DNA from: Panacibacter ginsenosidivorans
Lineage (GTDB): Bacteria; Bacteroidota; Bacteroidia; Chitinophagales; Chitinophagaceae
Assembly: GCF_007971225.1 (NCBI RefSeq)
Contig: NZ_CP042435.1
Location: 434,001 to 498,000 of the forward strand
Direction of reading: 5' to 3'
DNA: 64,000 bases
The notes below the pieces were generated by a model that made no database searches, was not told where the DNA came from, and saw only the letters and a list, made by a program, of their open reading frames with translations. A program made the translations under genes and the position numbers. Numbering within the stretch: the first letter of the stretch is position 1; the number at the start of each line of letters is the position of its first letter. Positions 55,041 through 63,924 of this stretch are shown in pieces.

Positions 55041-56399
55041 CTAAAATTCATTGGTAAGTGAAAACACAGGTTTACGATACATCCACTGTCCACCGGTGAA
55101 ATCAGGAAACTCAACAGTTTGATTGCCCAGTTCAATAGATTGTTCACTCAAAGGCGTAATGGCACTCCATGCTGCAGCATCATAAACATCCATTGGTGTA
55201 GGCACTTTGCGTTTGATAGATTCTACCAATGCATGTATCACAAAAAAGTCCATGCCACCATGACCTGCGCCTGCCGTTTCTTTGCTCCATCTTGCCCATA
55301 AAGGATGATCATATTTGTCAAGCCAGGTTTGTGCATTATCCCATTGATCATTCTTTGCAGATTTATCCTGAATATAAATACTGTTATTTACATCCATCCA
55401 CAAACCTTCTGTGCCCTGCACACGAAAGCCTAATGAATAAGGTCTTGGTGAATTAGTATCATGTTGTAGCAAAATTGTTTCGCCATTAGCACAACTGATA
55501 TTGGTTGTAACCACATCACCCAATTTAAAATTCACTTTTGCATTCGGATGATTTTCTCCGCCATTCTTTACAATATGGTTATGCAACCCTCTTGATTTTG
55601 TAGCAAAAGAGCATAATGTAAGAAACCTGTTGCCACGATTTATATTAATATAATTCGCAATTGGCCCTATACCATGTGTTGGGTAAAGATCACCGTTGCG
55701 ATGAACGGAATGTTCTGTTCTCCAATGCGCTTCTGAAAATGCTTTTTCACCAAACTCAACGCCGTGCCCATATATGTGAACACCATCATTGAATTTTACT
55801 TCACGCAGGTCATGCTGGTAACCGCCCTGTAAATGTATAAGCTCTCCAAACAAGCCCTGGCGCACCATGTTTAATACTGCCATCACATCTCTGCGGTAAC
55901 AAACATTTTCCATCATCATCACATGCGCATTGTGCTGCTCTGCAGCTTTTACAACATCCCAGTGATCCTGTAACGTTATGCCTATTACAACTTCTGAACC
56001 TACATATTTTACACCTGCTTCCAATGCGCCAATGATCATGGGTTTATGCCATTCCCATGGTGTTGCAATTACAACACCATCCACAGGAACTTTCTCCAGC
56101 ATTGTTTTCCATGCATAATTATCACCTGTAAAAACCTGTGGCATTTTTTTACCACTTTTCGTAATAATGTCTTTGGTGCTGGTTAATGCACGGTTCTCTA
56201 CATCGCATATGGCTACTAAATCTACATCTTCTCTACCCAATAAAAGTTCCACATGGCCGCTGCCACGTGCACCCACACCTATAACAGCTATTTTTACTTT
56301 TTCATCCGCTTTGTCTGCGGCAAATAATTTATTGTTGGCAAAGAAGGCTAAAGAAGCCGTGGTTAATCCTGCATTTCTTACAAAGTTCCTGCGATTCAT
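55041..56399 (-). CDS. GH109-like Gfo/Idh/MocA glycosidase
   Basis: A 452-residue protein with a twin-arginine type leader (MNRRNFVRNAGLTTASLAFFA), so it is folded with its cofactor before export. The NAD-binding motif IAVIGVGARGSGHVELL lies at about 38-54. VIATPWEWHKPM, the conserved YPTHGIGPIANYININRGN and the C-terminal GGMDFFVIHALVESI resemble GH109 alpha-N-acetylgalactosaminidases, which use NAD in a redox-assisted cleavage. With fucosidase and a sialidase-like protein nearby, O-glycans or blood-group-like structures are plausible targets. That is inference. Confidence 0.85.
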   Translation of the reverse strand: MNRRNFVRNAGLTTASLAFFANNKLFAADKADEKVKIAVIGVGARGSGHVELLLGREDVDLVAICDVENRALTSTKDIITKSGKKMPQVFTGDNYAWKTMLEKVPVDGVVIATPWEWHKPMIIGALEAGVKYVGSEVVIGITLQDHWDVVKAAEQHNAHVMMMENVCYRRDVMAVLNMVRQGLFGELIHLQGGYQHDLREVKFNDGVHIYGHGVEFGEKAFSEAHWRTEHSVHRNGDLYPTHGIGPIANYININRGNRFLTLCSFATKSRGLHNHIVKNGGENHPNAKVNFKLGDVVTTNISCANGETILLQHDTNSPRPYSLGFRVQGTEGLWMDVNNSIYIQDKSAKNDQWDNAQTWLDKYDHPLWARWSKETAGAGHGGMDFFVIHALVESIKRKVPTPMDVYDAAAWSAITPLSEQSIELGNQTVEFPDFTGGQWMYRKPVFSLTNEF

Positions 56400-56513
56400 A
56401 ATTTATATTTTACAGTTTGGCAAGTTTAGGTGAAAGTATAAAAAGAAGCGGTACATAAAACAGTCAAACGGTTGCATGGTTTTAATATCTTCTTTCAATG
56501 CTAAAGAAACAAT

Positions 56514-56731
56514 ACATTTTTTTAGCGGGCAGCAGGATCTTTATTGAGCTTTTGTTGTGTCACTCACTTGTACGTTCGGAACTTTATTGAACAAGTAAAA
56601 AGTCAAAATTAAAAAGTAAAAAAGCTAGTCATACATATTTTGACTTTTGCCTTTTCACTTTTGACTTATATTCTTCAGTACAAGAGTGCGACGCAACGAA
56701 GAAGCCATCAAATTTACTGCCGGGACGATAC
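56514..56731. repeat. Palindromic element in inverted orientation (B left, A right)
   Basis: Arm B left-facing GTTGTGTCACTCACTTGTAC at 56554-56573, a 104 bp centre rich in the motif TTTTGACTTTT and its complement, and arm A GTACAAGAGTGCGACGCAAC at 56678-56697 with tail ending TACTGCCGGGACGATACC. The order is reversed relative to most elements. The rest of 56400-56815 shows no gene. Confidence 0.88.
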
Positions 56732-56815
56732 CTTAAAACATATTAATATAAAAGGCTACAATCGTATATAATTCAGCCCCTATCTTGCGTTATAATTACA
56801 CAAAAATCCAATATT

Positions 56816-58423
56816 TTGAAAAAGCTTTACGTCATTTCGATACTTCTTCTATGCATTCAATCTCTTAAAGCGCAACTCTCCACTGATACTTCGGAAGGCT
56901 TGATACAACAGAAAGACAATGTGATAACCTCCTCCACAGTGCTGAAAATTGAAAATATTGGTATGAAGATCAATTCAGAATATCCTGAATTAAGACCAAC
57001 TGTTTCTGCCGATGGCAACCTGTTATTTTTCATTCGTGAAAATAATCCTGCCAACAATAGCTATAATGAAGTTCCCAACTCACAGGATATCTGGTTTTCT
57101 GAAAGAGATAGTTTTGGTATTTGGAGCAAGGCTGTGCACCTAGGCTATCCATTAAATACAACGGCGTATAATGCTGTGTATTGGGTATCTCCCGACAATA
57201 ACCGTCTGCTGTTGCGCAATGCCTTTAGAGATGGCGCTTATCTTGGTCGTGGTGTAAGTATGACGCACCTGCAAAAAGACGGATATTGGAGTCCACCCAA
57301 TATGCTCATGATCAGGAACTATGAAAAATATGATCGTGGACGCCAGGCAGGTGCTACCATGGCACATGACGGGCAAACTTTATTGCTGTATATGTCAACG
57401 CAACCGGGAAGCGCTTTGAATGATATTTTTGTTTGCTTCTTAAATGCAGATGGCACATGGACAGAACCAAAAAGCCTGGGCAAACAAATAAATCTTCCCA
57501 ATTATAATGAACTGGCACCTTACCTCGCTGCAGATGGCGTAACTCTTTATTTCAGCAGCGACAGGCCCGGCGGACTTGGCGACAATGATATATGGATGAC
57601 CAAAAGGCTTGATAAAAGCTGGACAAAATGGAGCGAACCGGTAAATCTCGGCAGCCCTATCAATACAGAAGACTGGGATGCATTTTTTACATTGGATGCA
57701 GGTGGAGAATACGCATACCTAACTACTACTTTAGGAGCCTATGGCGAAAGTGATATTGTGCGTGTAAAATTAATGGAGAAAGAAAGACCCAAACCGGTAG
57801 CATTAGTAACCGGACGTTTTTACAATGCAAAAACCAAACAACCTATCATGGCTTCATTGGTATACGAAACATTGGATAGTACAGGTACAAATACTAAAGT
57901 GATAACAAGTGATGAGGACGGCAGTTATAAAATTGTGCTGCCATCTGATAAGAGTTACAGCATCAGGGCGACAGCAGATCATTTTTTTGCGATCTCTGAA
58001 AATTTAAATTTAGATTCTTTATCACAAACAGGATATAAAGAAATTAATAAAGACATATACCTTGCACCAATTGAGATAGGTCAGGTTGTGCGCCTGAATA
58101 ATGTATTCTTTGATTTCGATAAATACAACCTGCGGCCTGAATCTTATACAGAGCTTGACAGGGTTGTAAAACTGCTTACAGAAAACCCTGCTATTGAAAT
58201 TGAATTAAGTGCCCACACTGATAGCAAAGGGTCTGATGATTACAATATAACTTTAAGTACCAACAGGGCTAAATCTGTTACCGATTATATTATTTCAAAA
58301 GGCATAGCCGCATCAAGGATCACTTCACAAGGTTATGGAGAAACAAGACCTGTGGCTACTAATGAAACAGATGAGGGAAGGCAATTGAACAGAAGAGTTG
58401 AATTTAAGATTGTGAAAGACTAG
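56816..58423 (+). CDS. OmpA-family protein with PD40 repeats
   Basis: A 535-residue cell-envelope protein. Signal peptide KKLYVISILLLCIQSLKAQ follows a TTG start at 56816; TATCTTGCG at 56781-56789, a -7-like box, supports this start. WD40-like PD40 beta-propeller repeats fill about 45-320 (LRPTVSADGNLLFFIREN, ELAPYLAADGVTLYFSSDRPGGLGDNDIWMTKR), then a carboxypeptidase-like domain (about 325-415), then an OmpA C-terminal peptidoglycan-binding domain (NNVFFDFDKYNLRPESYTELDRVV ... RQLNRRVEFKI). Such proteins tether the outer membrane to peptidoglycan; a PorE-like role in type IX secretion is one possibility. Confidence 0.88.
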   Translation: MKKLYVISILLLCIQSLKAQLSTDTSEGLIQQKDNVITSSTVLKIENIGMKINSEYPELRPTVSADGNLLFFIRENNPANNSYNEVPNSQDIWFSERDSFGIWSKAVHLGYPLNTTAYNAVYWVSPDNNRLLLRNAFRDGAYLGRGVSMTHLQKDGYWSPPNMLMIRNYEKYDRGRQAGATMAHDGQTLLLYMSTQPGSALNDIFVCFLNADGTWTEPKSLGKQINLPNYNELAPYLAADGVTLYFSSDRPGGLGDNDIWMTKRLDKSWTKWSEPVNLGSPINTEDWDAFFTLDAGGEYAYLTTTLGAYGESDIVRVKLMEKERPKPVALVTGRFYNAKTKQPIMASLVYETLDSTGTNTKVITSDEDGSYKIVLPSDKSYSIRATADHFFAISENLNLDSLSQTGYKEINKDIYLAPIEIGQVVRLNNVFFDFDKYNLRPESYTELDRVVKLLTENPAIEIELSAHTDSKGSDDYNITLSTNRAKSVTDYIISKGIAASRITSQGYGETRPVATNETDEGRQLNRRVEFKIVKD

Positions 58424-58453
58424 ATATTGGCTTCGAATAAAAAATCTTGCAAA

Positions 58454-58562
58454 AATTTGGAGCCGGGCAACTTTTTTTCATAGCTTCTTTGTTGCATCGC
58501 ACTCTTGTACATTCTGTTCTTTATGCAGCAGGAATTACACGGCTGCGGGAGTACAACGCAGC
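58454..58562. repeat. Decayed palindromic element
   Basis: Arm A left-facing is GTTGCATCGCACTCTTGTAC at 58491-58510 with tail GGAGCCGGGCAAC. The right arm at 58549-58562 is GAGTACAACGCAGC, a mutated A arm with three changes, two of them at former CG sites. GCTGCG (58542) and CGCAGC (58557) make a small new hairpin. Confidence 0.65.
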
Positions 58563-58667
58563 AGTACTATGATTGCTGAATGATACGCGTCACATAAATA
58601 TTCAATAACATTATAAGCTCTGATGTTTTCTCAAAGAAATACGTAATAAAAGTTGATCTCTACGCAA

Positions 58668-59078
58668 CTAAAAATCCGATATCCACTTTTTAAAATAAGG
58701 TGCAGTTTCCTGGCTTATAATAACCTGGTGCTCTATCCCGGGCAGTAGGAATTCAATTACAAGCTTTACTTTTTCAAAGGCCTTATAAGATTTTACGAAA
58801 TTAATATTGAGGATATATTTCCTGTTTGCACGGAAAAACATCTCAGGGCTTAGTGTTCCTTCCAGTTCACTTAAATTTCTTTCGCACATATATTTGCACA
58901 GTGATCTATCTAATAAATACACCACTTTATTTTCAGTATAAAAGAGCACTATATCTTCCACTTTAAGTACTATATGCTCGGATCCTCTTTTTATGAGGAT
59001 CCTGCAGGTTGCATGGTTCCTGCTTGCCACAAAGTTGTTTTTGAATTTGACTGGATTTTCTATTAAGTATTGGTACAT
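58668..59078 (-). CDS. Stand-alone LytTR DNA-binding protein
   Basis: A 136-residue protein consisting almost entirely of a LytTR domain (RILIKRGSEHIVLKVEDIVLFYTENKVVYLLDRS, then MCERNLSELEGTLSPEMFFRANRKYILNINFVKSY). No receiver domain is present, so it is not a standard response regulator. Short LytTR proteins bind direct repeats and may respond to partners. It is divergent from the AraC gene with 293 bases of AT-rich DNA between; shared regulation is possible. Confidence 0.88.
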   Translation of the reverse strand: MYQYLIENPVKFKNNFVASRNHATCRILIKRGSEHIVLKVEDIVLFYTENKVVYLLDRSLCKYMCERNLSELEGTLSPEMFFRANRKYILNINFVKSYKAFEKVKLVIEFLLPGIEHQVIISQETAPYFKKWISDF

Positions 59079-59371
59079 CTTTTACAGGTTTATATTTTTC
59101 CCGAATAGCAATTATTCATTCAATAAAATGTAATAATATTTTTAATTTAAAACAGCAATCTATTCGCTTTACAGGAAAGATATATGGTGAAAATTGACTT
59201 TTTGAAATTGGTAATAAGTCAAAAAAATTAAGTAGTAAGGTGTTCCTTAGTGTATAGATGAATAAATTTCCGCAAAGTACACCTGTTATATAAATAGATT
59301 ACCGATAATACATTTATTGATTTTATTTTATAAATACAGTTGGTATCTTTTCAATAACATACTTACAGATT

Positions 59372-60310
59372 ATGGATAATGCGTATCAGTTTGTTTCGCT
59401 TATAAATAATTTCCCCGATTTTAACGTAAAAGGGTTTGATATTGATACGTATAATAATTTTTTCAAAACTTCTAACAGCATCATTAATGCAAAAGCATCT
59501 GATATTGCTTATCCGGAACATTGGGGCTGTTTTTCTATAAAATGTGCATTTGGGGGAGAAGAAATATACCGGTCTCAAAACAGGGTTTATGCAGTGCATG
59601 AGCAAAATTTTCTGTTACTGAATGAAGGGCAATATTATTCCAGTTACATATTTTCAAAAAAGCCGGTGGAATCATTTACACTCAATTTTACCAAGGCATT
59701 CATGCAGGAAGTGTGTGCAGGTTTTGTAAATTCTGATGAACAGATTTTAGACTATCCCTTAGCCGAAAGCAAAATAAACACTGAATTTGTAGAACGCCTG
59801 TATAAGCATGACAACACTGTAAGCCCCGTTCTATTTAAAATAAAACAACTGGCAAAAAACTTCTATGCAAACAGGGCAGCAATTACTGAGCTGTACTTTG
59901 TTTTATTGGAAAAATTATTATTATTTAATACAGAAGTTCACAAAGAAATAAACAATGTAAAAGCTAGTAAACCATCTACCCAAAAAGAATTATACAAACG
60001 GCTTCATTATGCGAAAGATTTCATTGATTCATGTTACGCATCGGAAATAACATTGCACGAATTATCTCAAATAACGTTGATGAATACCGCTTATTTCTTA
60101 AGACAATTCAAAAAGTATTTTCATACCACGCCGTATAAATATCTTATGACTAAGAGAATGCAGGTTGCAGGAAATATGATGCAGCATACGCGTTTACCAA
60201 TTGCAGATATATGTACATCCGTAGGCTATGAAGATGTCTCGTCTTTTACCAAACTTTTTAAAAAACAGCATGGTATTAGTCCTGAAAAATTCAGGGGACA
60301 ACATATATAA
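59372..60310 (+). CDS. AraC family transcriptional regulator
   Basis: A 312-residue activator. The N-terminal 200 residues are a cupin-like sensor domain (NEGQYYSSYIFSKKPVESFTLNFTKAF); the two helix-turn-helix motifs are at about 215-310 (FIDSCYASEITLHELSQITLMNTAYFLRQFKKYFHTTPYKYLMTKRM and LPIADICTSVGYEDVSSFTKLFKKQHGISPEKFR). TATCTTTT at 59344 matches the -7 consensus at 7 of 8 positions. Targets are unknown; the following TPR gene in the same direction is a candidate. Confidence 0.92.
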   Translation: MDNAYQFVSLINNFPDFNVKGFDIDTYNNFFKTSNSIINAKASDIAYPEHWGCFSIKCAFGGEEIYRSQNRVYAVHEQNFLLLNEGQYYSSYIFSKKPVESFTLNFTKAFMQEVCAGFVNSDEQILDYPLAESKINTEFVERLYKHDNTVSPVLFKIKQLAKNFYANRAAITELYFVLLEKLLLFNTEVHKEINNVKASKPSTQKELYKRLHYAKDFIDSCYASEITLHELSQITLMNTAYFLRQFKKYFHTTPYKYLMTKRMQVAGNMMQHTRLPIADICTSVGYEDVSSFTKLFKKQHGISPEKFRGQHI

Positions 60311-60399
60311 AAGTCAATTTTCACCATGCATATTCCTGTTGCACTTATTAGTATTGCATAAAACTTATTGCGCTGCCCGTTGCTGCAATTAGCAATACA

Positions 60400-60460
60400 G
60401 CAAAAGTGTGCGACGCAAGAAAAGCTTCATGCATATTCTGTAACCGGTTACAAAAAATTC
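60400..60460 (+). repeat. Half-element, arm A, right-facing
   Basis: GCAAAAGTGTGCGACGCAAG at 60400-60419 with tail ending ACCGGTTACAAAAAATTC. The tail reaches to 6 bases before the next start codon, so this arm makes up the 5' leader. Confidence 0.8.
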
Positions 60461-60465
60461 TTTGT

Positions 60466-61392
60466 ATGAAAATAAGACCTGTACACTTTAAAAGTCTTTT
60501 ACTTTTTTTTACTGTTTTCCTTTCAGGGAACATCATGTCTCAGTCTTCACAATCAATGTTGGTTGCAGATTCATTGTATTATGCACAAAACTGGAATGAT
60601 GCACGAAACATATATGAAAGACTATTAGGCGATACATCGCAAAACAGTATTGCATGGAACAGGCTTGGGTTTTCAGATTATAATATTGGCAACTATGATA
60701 AGGCATTGTACTGTTATGCAAAGGCGCTTACATTTAAACCCATACTACCTGTTAAAGCATCTGTTTTTTCAAGAATGGCGCGGATACATGCTTTAAAAAA
60801 CGAAAAGCAAAAAGCATTGACAGATATAGACAGTGCTTTTAAAGCGGGCTACCTTAATTTATCAGAAATGGATTCTTTAACAGATTTCAACAACATAAGA
60901 AATGAGCCCGGATTTGTTTCTCTTCGTCAAAAAATTTATGCTATTGCTTTCCCCTGCATGTCTGATACACATGCACGTGAATTTGATTTTTGGGTGGGTG
61001 AATGGGATGTATATGTAACGGGCACTACGAATTATGCAGGACATAGTTTGGTGCAGGTAATTTCTGGTGGTTGTGCAATCCTGGAAAACTGGGATAGTCC
61101 GTCAAGCACAGGTAAGAGTATAAATTTTATTGACCCCAACACAAATAAATGGAAACAAAGCTGGGCAGGTTCTTACGCAAATGGCGTGCAGGAATTTATA
61201 AATGGTGAATACAGAGACAGTGCGATGCATTTTGATTTTGAAAGAAAAAATGCACAGGGAAATAAAACTATGGGACGTTTTATTTTTTATAACCAGGGGC
61301 CCAACCAGGTAAGACAGTTTAGTGAAAGCTCGGCTGATAATGGCAAAACCTGGACAACTAATTATGACTTAACGTACAAAAGAAGAAACTAA
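60466..61392 (+). CDS. Exported TPR protein with lipocalin-like C-terminus
   Basis: A 308-residue protein. Signal peptide MKIRPVHFKSLLLFFTVFLSGNIMSQ is followed by TPR repeats at about 35-150 (AQNWNDARNIYERLLGDTSQNSIAWNRLGFSDYNIGNYDKALYCYAKAL). The C-terminal 140 residues (FDFWVGEWDVYVTGTTNYAGHSLVQVISGGCAILENW) are a DUF1579/lipocalin-like beta-barrel. I chose the ATG at 60466, which begins the signal peptide; a GTG 60 bases upstream lies inside a repeat arm and is unlikely to be real. Function unknown. Confidence 0.8.
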   Translation: MKIRPVHFKSLLLFFTVFLSGNIMSQSSQSMLVADSLYYAQNWNDARNIYERLLGDTSQNSIAWNRLGFSDYNIGNYDKALYCYAKALTFKPILPVKASVFSRMARIHALKNEKQKALTDIDSAFKAGYLNLSEMDSLTDFNNIRNEPGFVSLRQKIYAIAFPCMSDTHAREFDFWVGEWDVYVTGTTNYAGHSLVQVISGGCAILENWDSPSSTGKSINFIDPNTNKWKQSWAGSYANGVQEFINGEYRDSAMHFDFERKNAQGNKTMGRFIFYNQGPNQVRQFSESSADNGKTWTTNYDLTYKRRN

Positions 61393-61393
61393 A

Positions 61394-61457
61394 AACATTT
61401 TTATGCACCAGGCTTTGGCTTATATAATTAGGCTTCCGTTGCGTCGCACACTTCAGC
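61394..61457 (-). repeat. Half-element, arm A, left-facing
   Basis: GTTGCGTCGCACACTTCAGC at 61438-61457 with tail TTTTTATGCACCAGGCTTTG. It is the last arm seen; no right-facing partner appears before the window ends. Confidence 0.87.
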
Positions 61458-61561
61458 GCTTTTATGTTATATCAACAACTCTCATTTTAAAATCATATTC
61501 GCATTCAGCAAATAAATTCATCTGATCAATTTACCTGTTTTTACTTCAATAAGTATGCATA

Positions 61562-62109
61562 ATGAGTAATGATCTGCTGACTGTAAGAGAAATGAAACAA
61601 GATGATATTGAAGCTATAACCAATTACTGGCTTAGCGCAGATAATAAATATATGGAAGCGATGGGTGTAGATATTGCTAAAATACCTGCGAGGGAAGAAT
61701 GGGCTGCAATGCTTATGGAACAACTCAGCCACCCTGTTCACGAAAAGAAATCCTATTGTATAATCTGGGAAATAAATGGTGCAGCCGTCGGGCATTCAAA
61801 TATCAACAAAATACAATTTGCAAAAGAAGCCTATATGCATCTTCATCTCTGGAAAAAAGATATTCGTGCAAAAGGTAATGGAACCGCTTTTGTAAAAATG
61901 ACCCTACCCTACTATTTTGAGAACTATCAGCTAAAATATTGTATTGCGAACCTTATGCTTTAAACCCTGCGCCAAATAAAACAATGCAAAAGACAGGATT
62001 TGAATTCCTGATGCAATACAGAACAGTTCCGGGCTGGCTAAACTTTGAACAGGAAGTTAACCTATGGCGGTTAACGAGAGAGCGATATCGTTTAATATGG
62101 CAGGGATAA
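61562..62109 (+). pseudogene. GNAT acetyltransferase split by a frameshift
   Basis: The reading frame from ATG 61562 gives 133 residues that look like the first three quarters of a GNAT enzyme (MGVDIAKIPAREEWAAML, HLWKKDIRAKGNGTAFVKMTL) and stops at 61963. From about 61939 the next frame continues the family exactly: LYCEPYALNPAPNKTMQKTGFEFLMQYRTVPGWLNFEQEVNLWRLTRERYRLIWQG, stopping at 62109. A one-base loss near CTAAAATATT (61931-61940) would explain this. Loss of the C-terminal acetyl-CoA-binding part should inactivate the protein. A sequencing error in a short A-run is the main alternative. Confidence 0.8.
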
Positions 62110-62282
62110 ACGCAGCAAGCATATAATTACGGAATATTATAAGATGTTGCTTCAGTTAGCAGGCAAGAGTATTTTTTCTCAGCATTTTTTCATTTAAATT
62201 ATGTGCATTTACTACTTCATCGGGAAGTGCGTATATCGGCCGTTACTTTTATTCATACTCTAAAATCTGTATTAATCACTAG

Positions 62283-62582
62283 TTATATATCCATTTCCAG
62301 CAATGCATAACTAAGCGATTTGCCGTGTGTATCCATTGCCAGCGAAGTAGTAACGCCACCTGATAAAGCATTGTGGCAAACAAATAACAGTGAGGAAATA
62401 TTCGGCAACTCATACCGAATGATTTCTCCCCGCACAACTTCTTTCAAATGCATTCTTACTTTTTCAGCAGTTACACTAGAACAAAGTATTTCATAATCAG
62501 CTTCATTGTACGGAATTAAAGATAGCATTAACGTGTTGCCTTTGTCGCCTGCGCGGCTATGTGCAATGTCAAACAACTTCAT
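62283..62582 (-). CDS. AtuA-related C-terminal subunit
   Basis: A 99-residue protein matching the C-terminal portion that follows DUF1446 in longer AtuA proteins (LFDIAHSRAGDKGNTLMLSLIPYNEADYEIL, then FVCHNALSGGVTTSLAMDTHGKSLSYALLEMDI). Its start overlaps the stop of the upstream gene (ATGA, 4 bases), so the two subunits are made together. In other bacteria they are one polypeptide of about 590 residues, suggesting a gene split. Confidence 0.85.
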   Translation of the reverse strand: MKLFDIAHSRAGDKGNTLMLSLIPYNEADYEILCSSVTAEKVRMHLKEVVRGEIIRYELPNISSLLFVCHNALSGGVTTSLAMDTHGKSLSYALLEMDI

Positions 62583-63913
62583 GATTCAAATATGTTTACT
62601 TGTGGCAAAATGGTATTTCGTTCTATTAGTGTTGATACAATACCAATAACTTCATTTACATATTTTCTTGCACCACCACCACCGGCAGGGCCATTGGTAT
62701 ATAAGGCTTCCACTTCGTCACCGACCAATGCCGCTTCTTCTGCACTCCCCGCTCTTGCAGCTATACGAAGTCTTACTTCATAAGGTGTACCTGAATGATC
62801 AAACGTTGTTTTGTGCATAGATTGAACACCGATAAAATCAACTCTTATATCATTGAAAATATGCTGTAATCTTTTCTGAATAATATCAGCAGCTAACTTT
62901 GCTCTTTCATAAGCAGCAGCGCCTGCATAAGAAATTTCTCCTTCACCCAAATAAAAAGCTTTGTAACCAATACTTGCTTTATAGGTTGAAGGTTTTGACT
63001 TACCATTACCACCTGAAATATGTATCTGGTCTTTGCCTGCTTCTTTCAATTTTACAGTAGTGAAATCAGCAATAACATCAGGTGTTAAATATTCGTGAGG
63101 GTTCATTACTTCATATAATAATTGTTCTTTAGCTGTGCGCAGATTCACTACACCGCCGGTGCCTTCCACTTTACTAATGATAGCAGAACCATCTGTAAAC
63201 ACATCCGCGAATGGATGACCGAGTTTATCAAGACCTTCAACTTTTTTCTTTACACCATCCGCAAAATAACCACCTGTAACTTGTCCGGCGCATTCCAGCA
63301 AATGACCGACCACAGTACCTTTCCCCATAAGATCATAATCATCGATCTTCCAGCCAAATTCATGTATCATCGGTGCAAGAAACAAAGATGGATCCGCAAC
63401 CCTGCCGGTAATTATTATGAGTGCGTCTGTTTGCAATGCTTCTATAACAGGCTCCGCACCCATGTATGCATTGGCAGAAACAATATTGTAATTACTTAAT
63501 GGTTTATTGTTTTCAAGATCATGAATAGAAGAGGCATTGTTAAGAACAGTTTCTAAAACATTATCACCTGTAACTGCGGCTACTTTTATTTTTACATTTT
63601 GAGATTGAGCGATCTCAATAATTTTTTTGGCTGCTTCTATTGGATTGGCTGCCCCCATATTGGTGATAAGCCTCGTGTTATTTTTTATAAGATGCGGTAA
63701 TAATGTTATTATTCTCTTCTCCAGCAAAGGATCATAACCTTTTCTTGCATCGAGCATTTTTCTTTTTTGAGCCAAACCGATGGTGCGTTCTGCCAGGCAT
63801 TCCAATACTAAATAATCAAGCTCGCCTTTTTCTGCAAGTATTACAGCAGGTTCAATTCTGTCGCCGGAAAAGCCTGCACCACAGCCAATTCTTAGAACGT
63901 TTTGTTTTTTCAT
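62579..63913 (-). CDS. AtuA-like protein (DUF1446)
   Basis: A 444-residue cytosolic protein. The opening VLRIGCGAGFSGDRIEPAVILAEKGELDYLVLECLAERTI and ITNMGAANPIEAAKKI match DUF1446; IITGRVADPSLFLAPMIHEFGW and CAGQVTGGYFAD are further conserved blocks. In Pseudomonas, AtuA belongs to acyclic terpene (citronellol/geraniol) degradation, but the rest of that pathway is absent here, so the substrate may differ. Biochemical function of the family is not established. Confidence 0.87.
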   Translation of the reverse strand: MKKQNVLRIGCGAGFSGDRIEPAVILAEKGELDYLVLECLAERTIGLAQKRKMLDARKGYDPLLEKRIITLLPHLIKNNTRLITNMGAANPIEAAKKIIEIAQSQNVKIKVAAVTGDNVLETVLNNASSIHDLENNKPLSNYNIVSANAYMGAEPVIEALQTDALIIITGRVADPSLFLAPMIHEFGWKIDDYDLMGKGTVVGHLLECAGQVTGGYFADGVKKKVEGLDKLGHPFADVFTDGSAIISKVEGTGGVVNLRTAKEQLLYEVMNPHEYLTPDVIADFTTVKLKEAGKDQIHISGGNGKSKPSTYKASIGYKAFYLGEGEISYAGAAAYERAKLAADIIQKRLQHIFNDIRVDFIGVQSMHKTTFDHSGTPYEVRLRIAARAGSAEEAALVGDEVEALYTNGPAGGGGARKYVNEVIGIVSTLIERNTILPQVNIFES

Positions 63914-63924
63914 AATGGCGATTT

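Noticed and set aside
60406-60465. GTG start for the TPR protein
   Set aside because: The added residues come from the repeat arm and would bury the signal peptide 20 residues inside.
1735-61457. CRISPR array suggested by many copies of a 20-base repeat
   Set aside because: Copies are 40 bases to several kilobases apart, occur in both orientations and are separated by genes; no cas genes are present.
5543-61457. Classical insertion sequences or a composite transposon based on the inverted arms
   Set aside because: No transposase, integrase or RAYT-type gene is seen in the window, and no target duplication could be defined in the AT-rich flanks.
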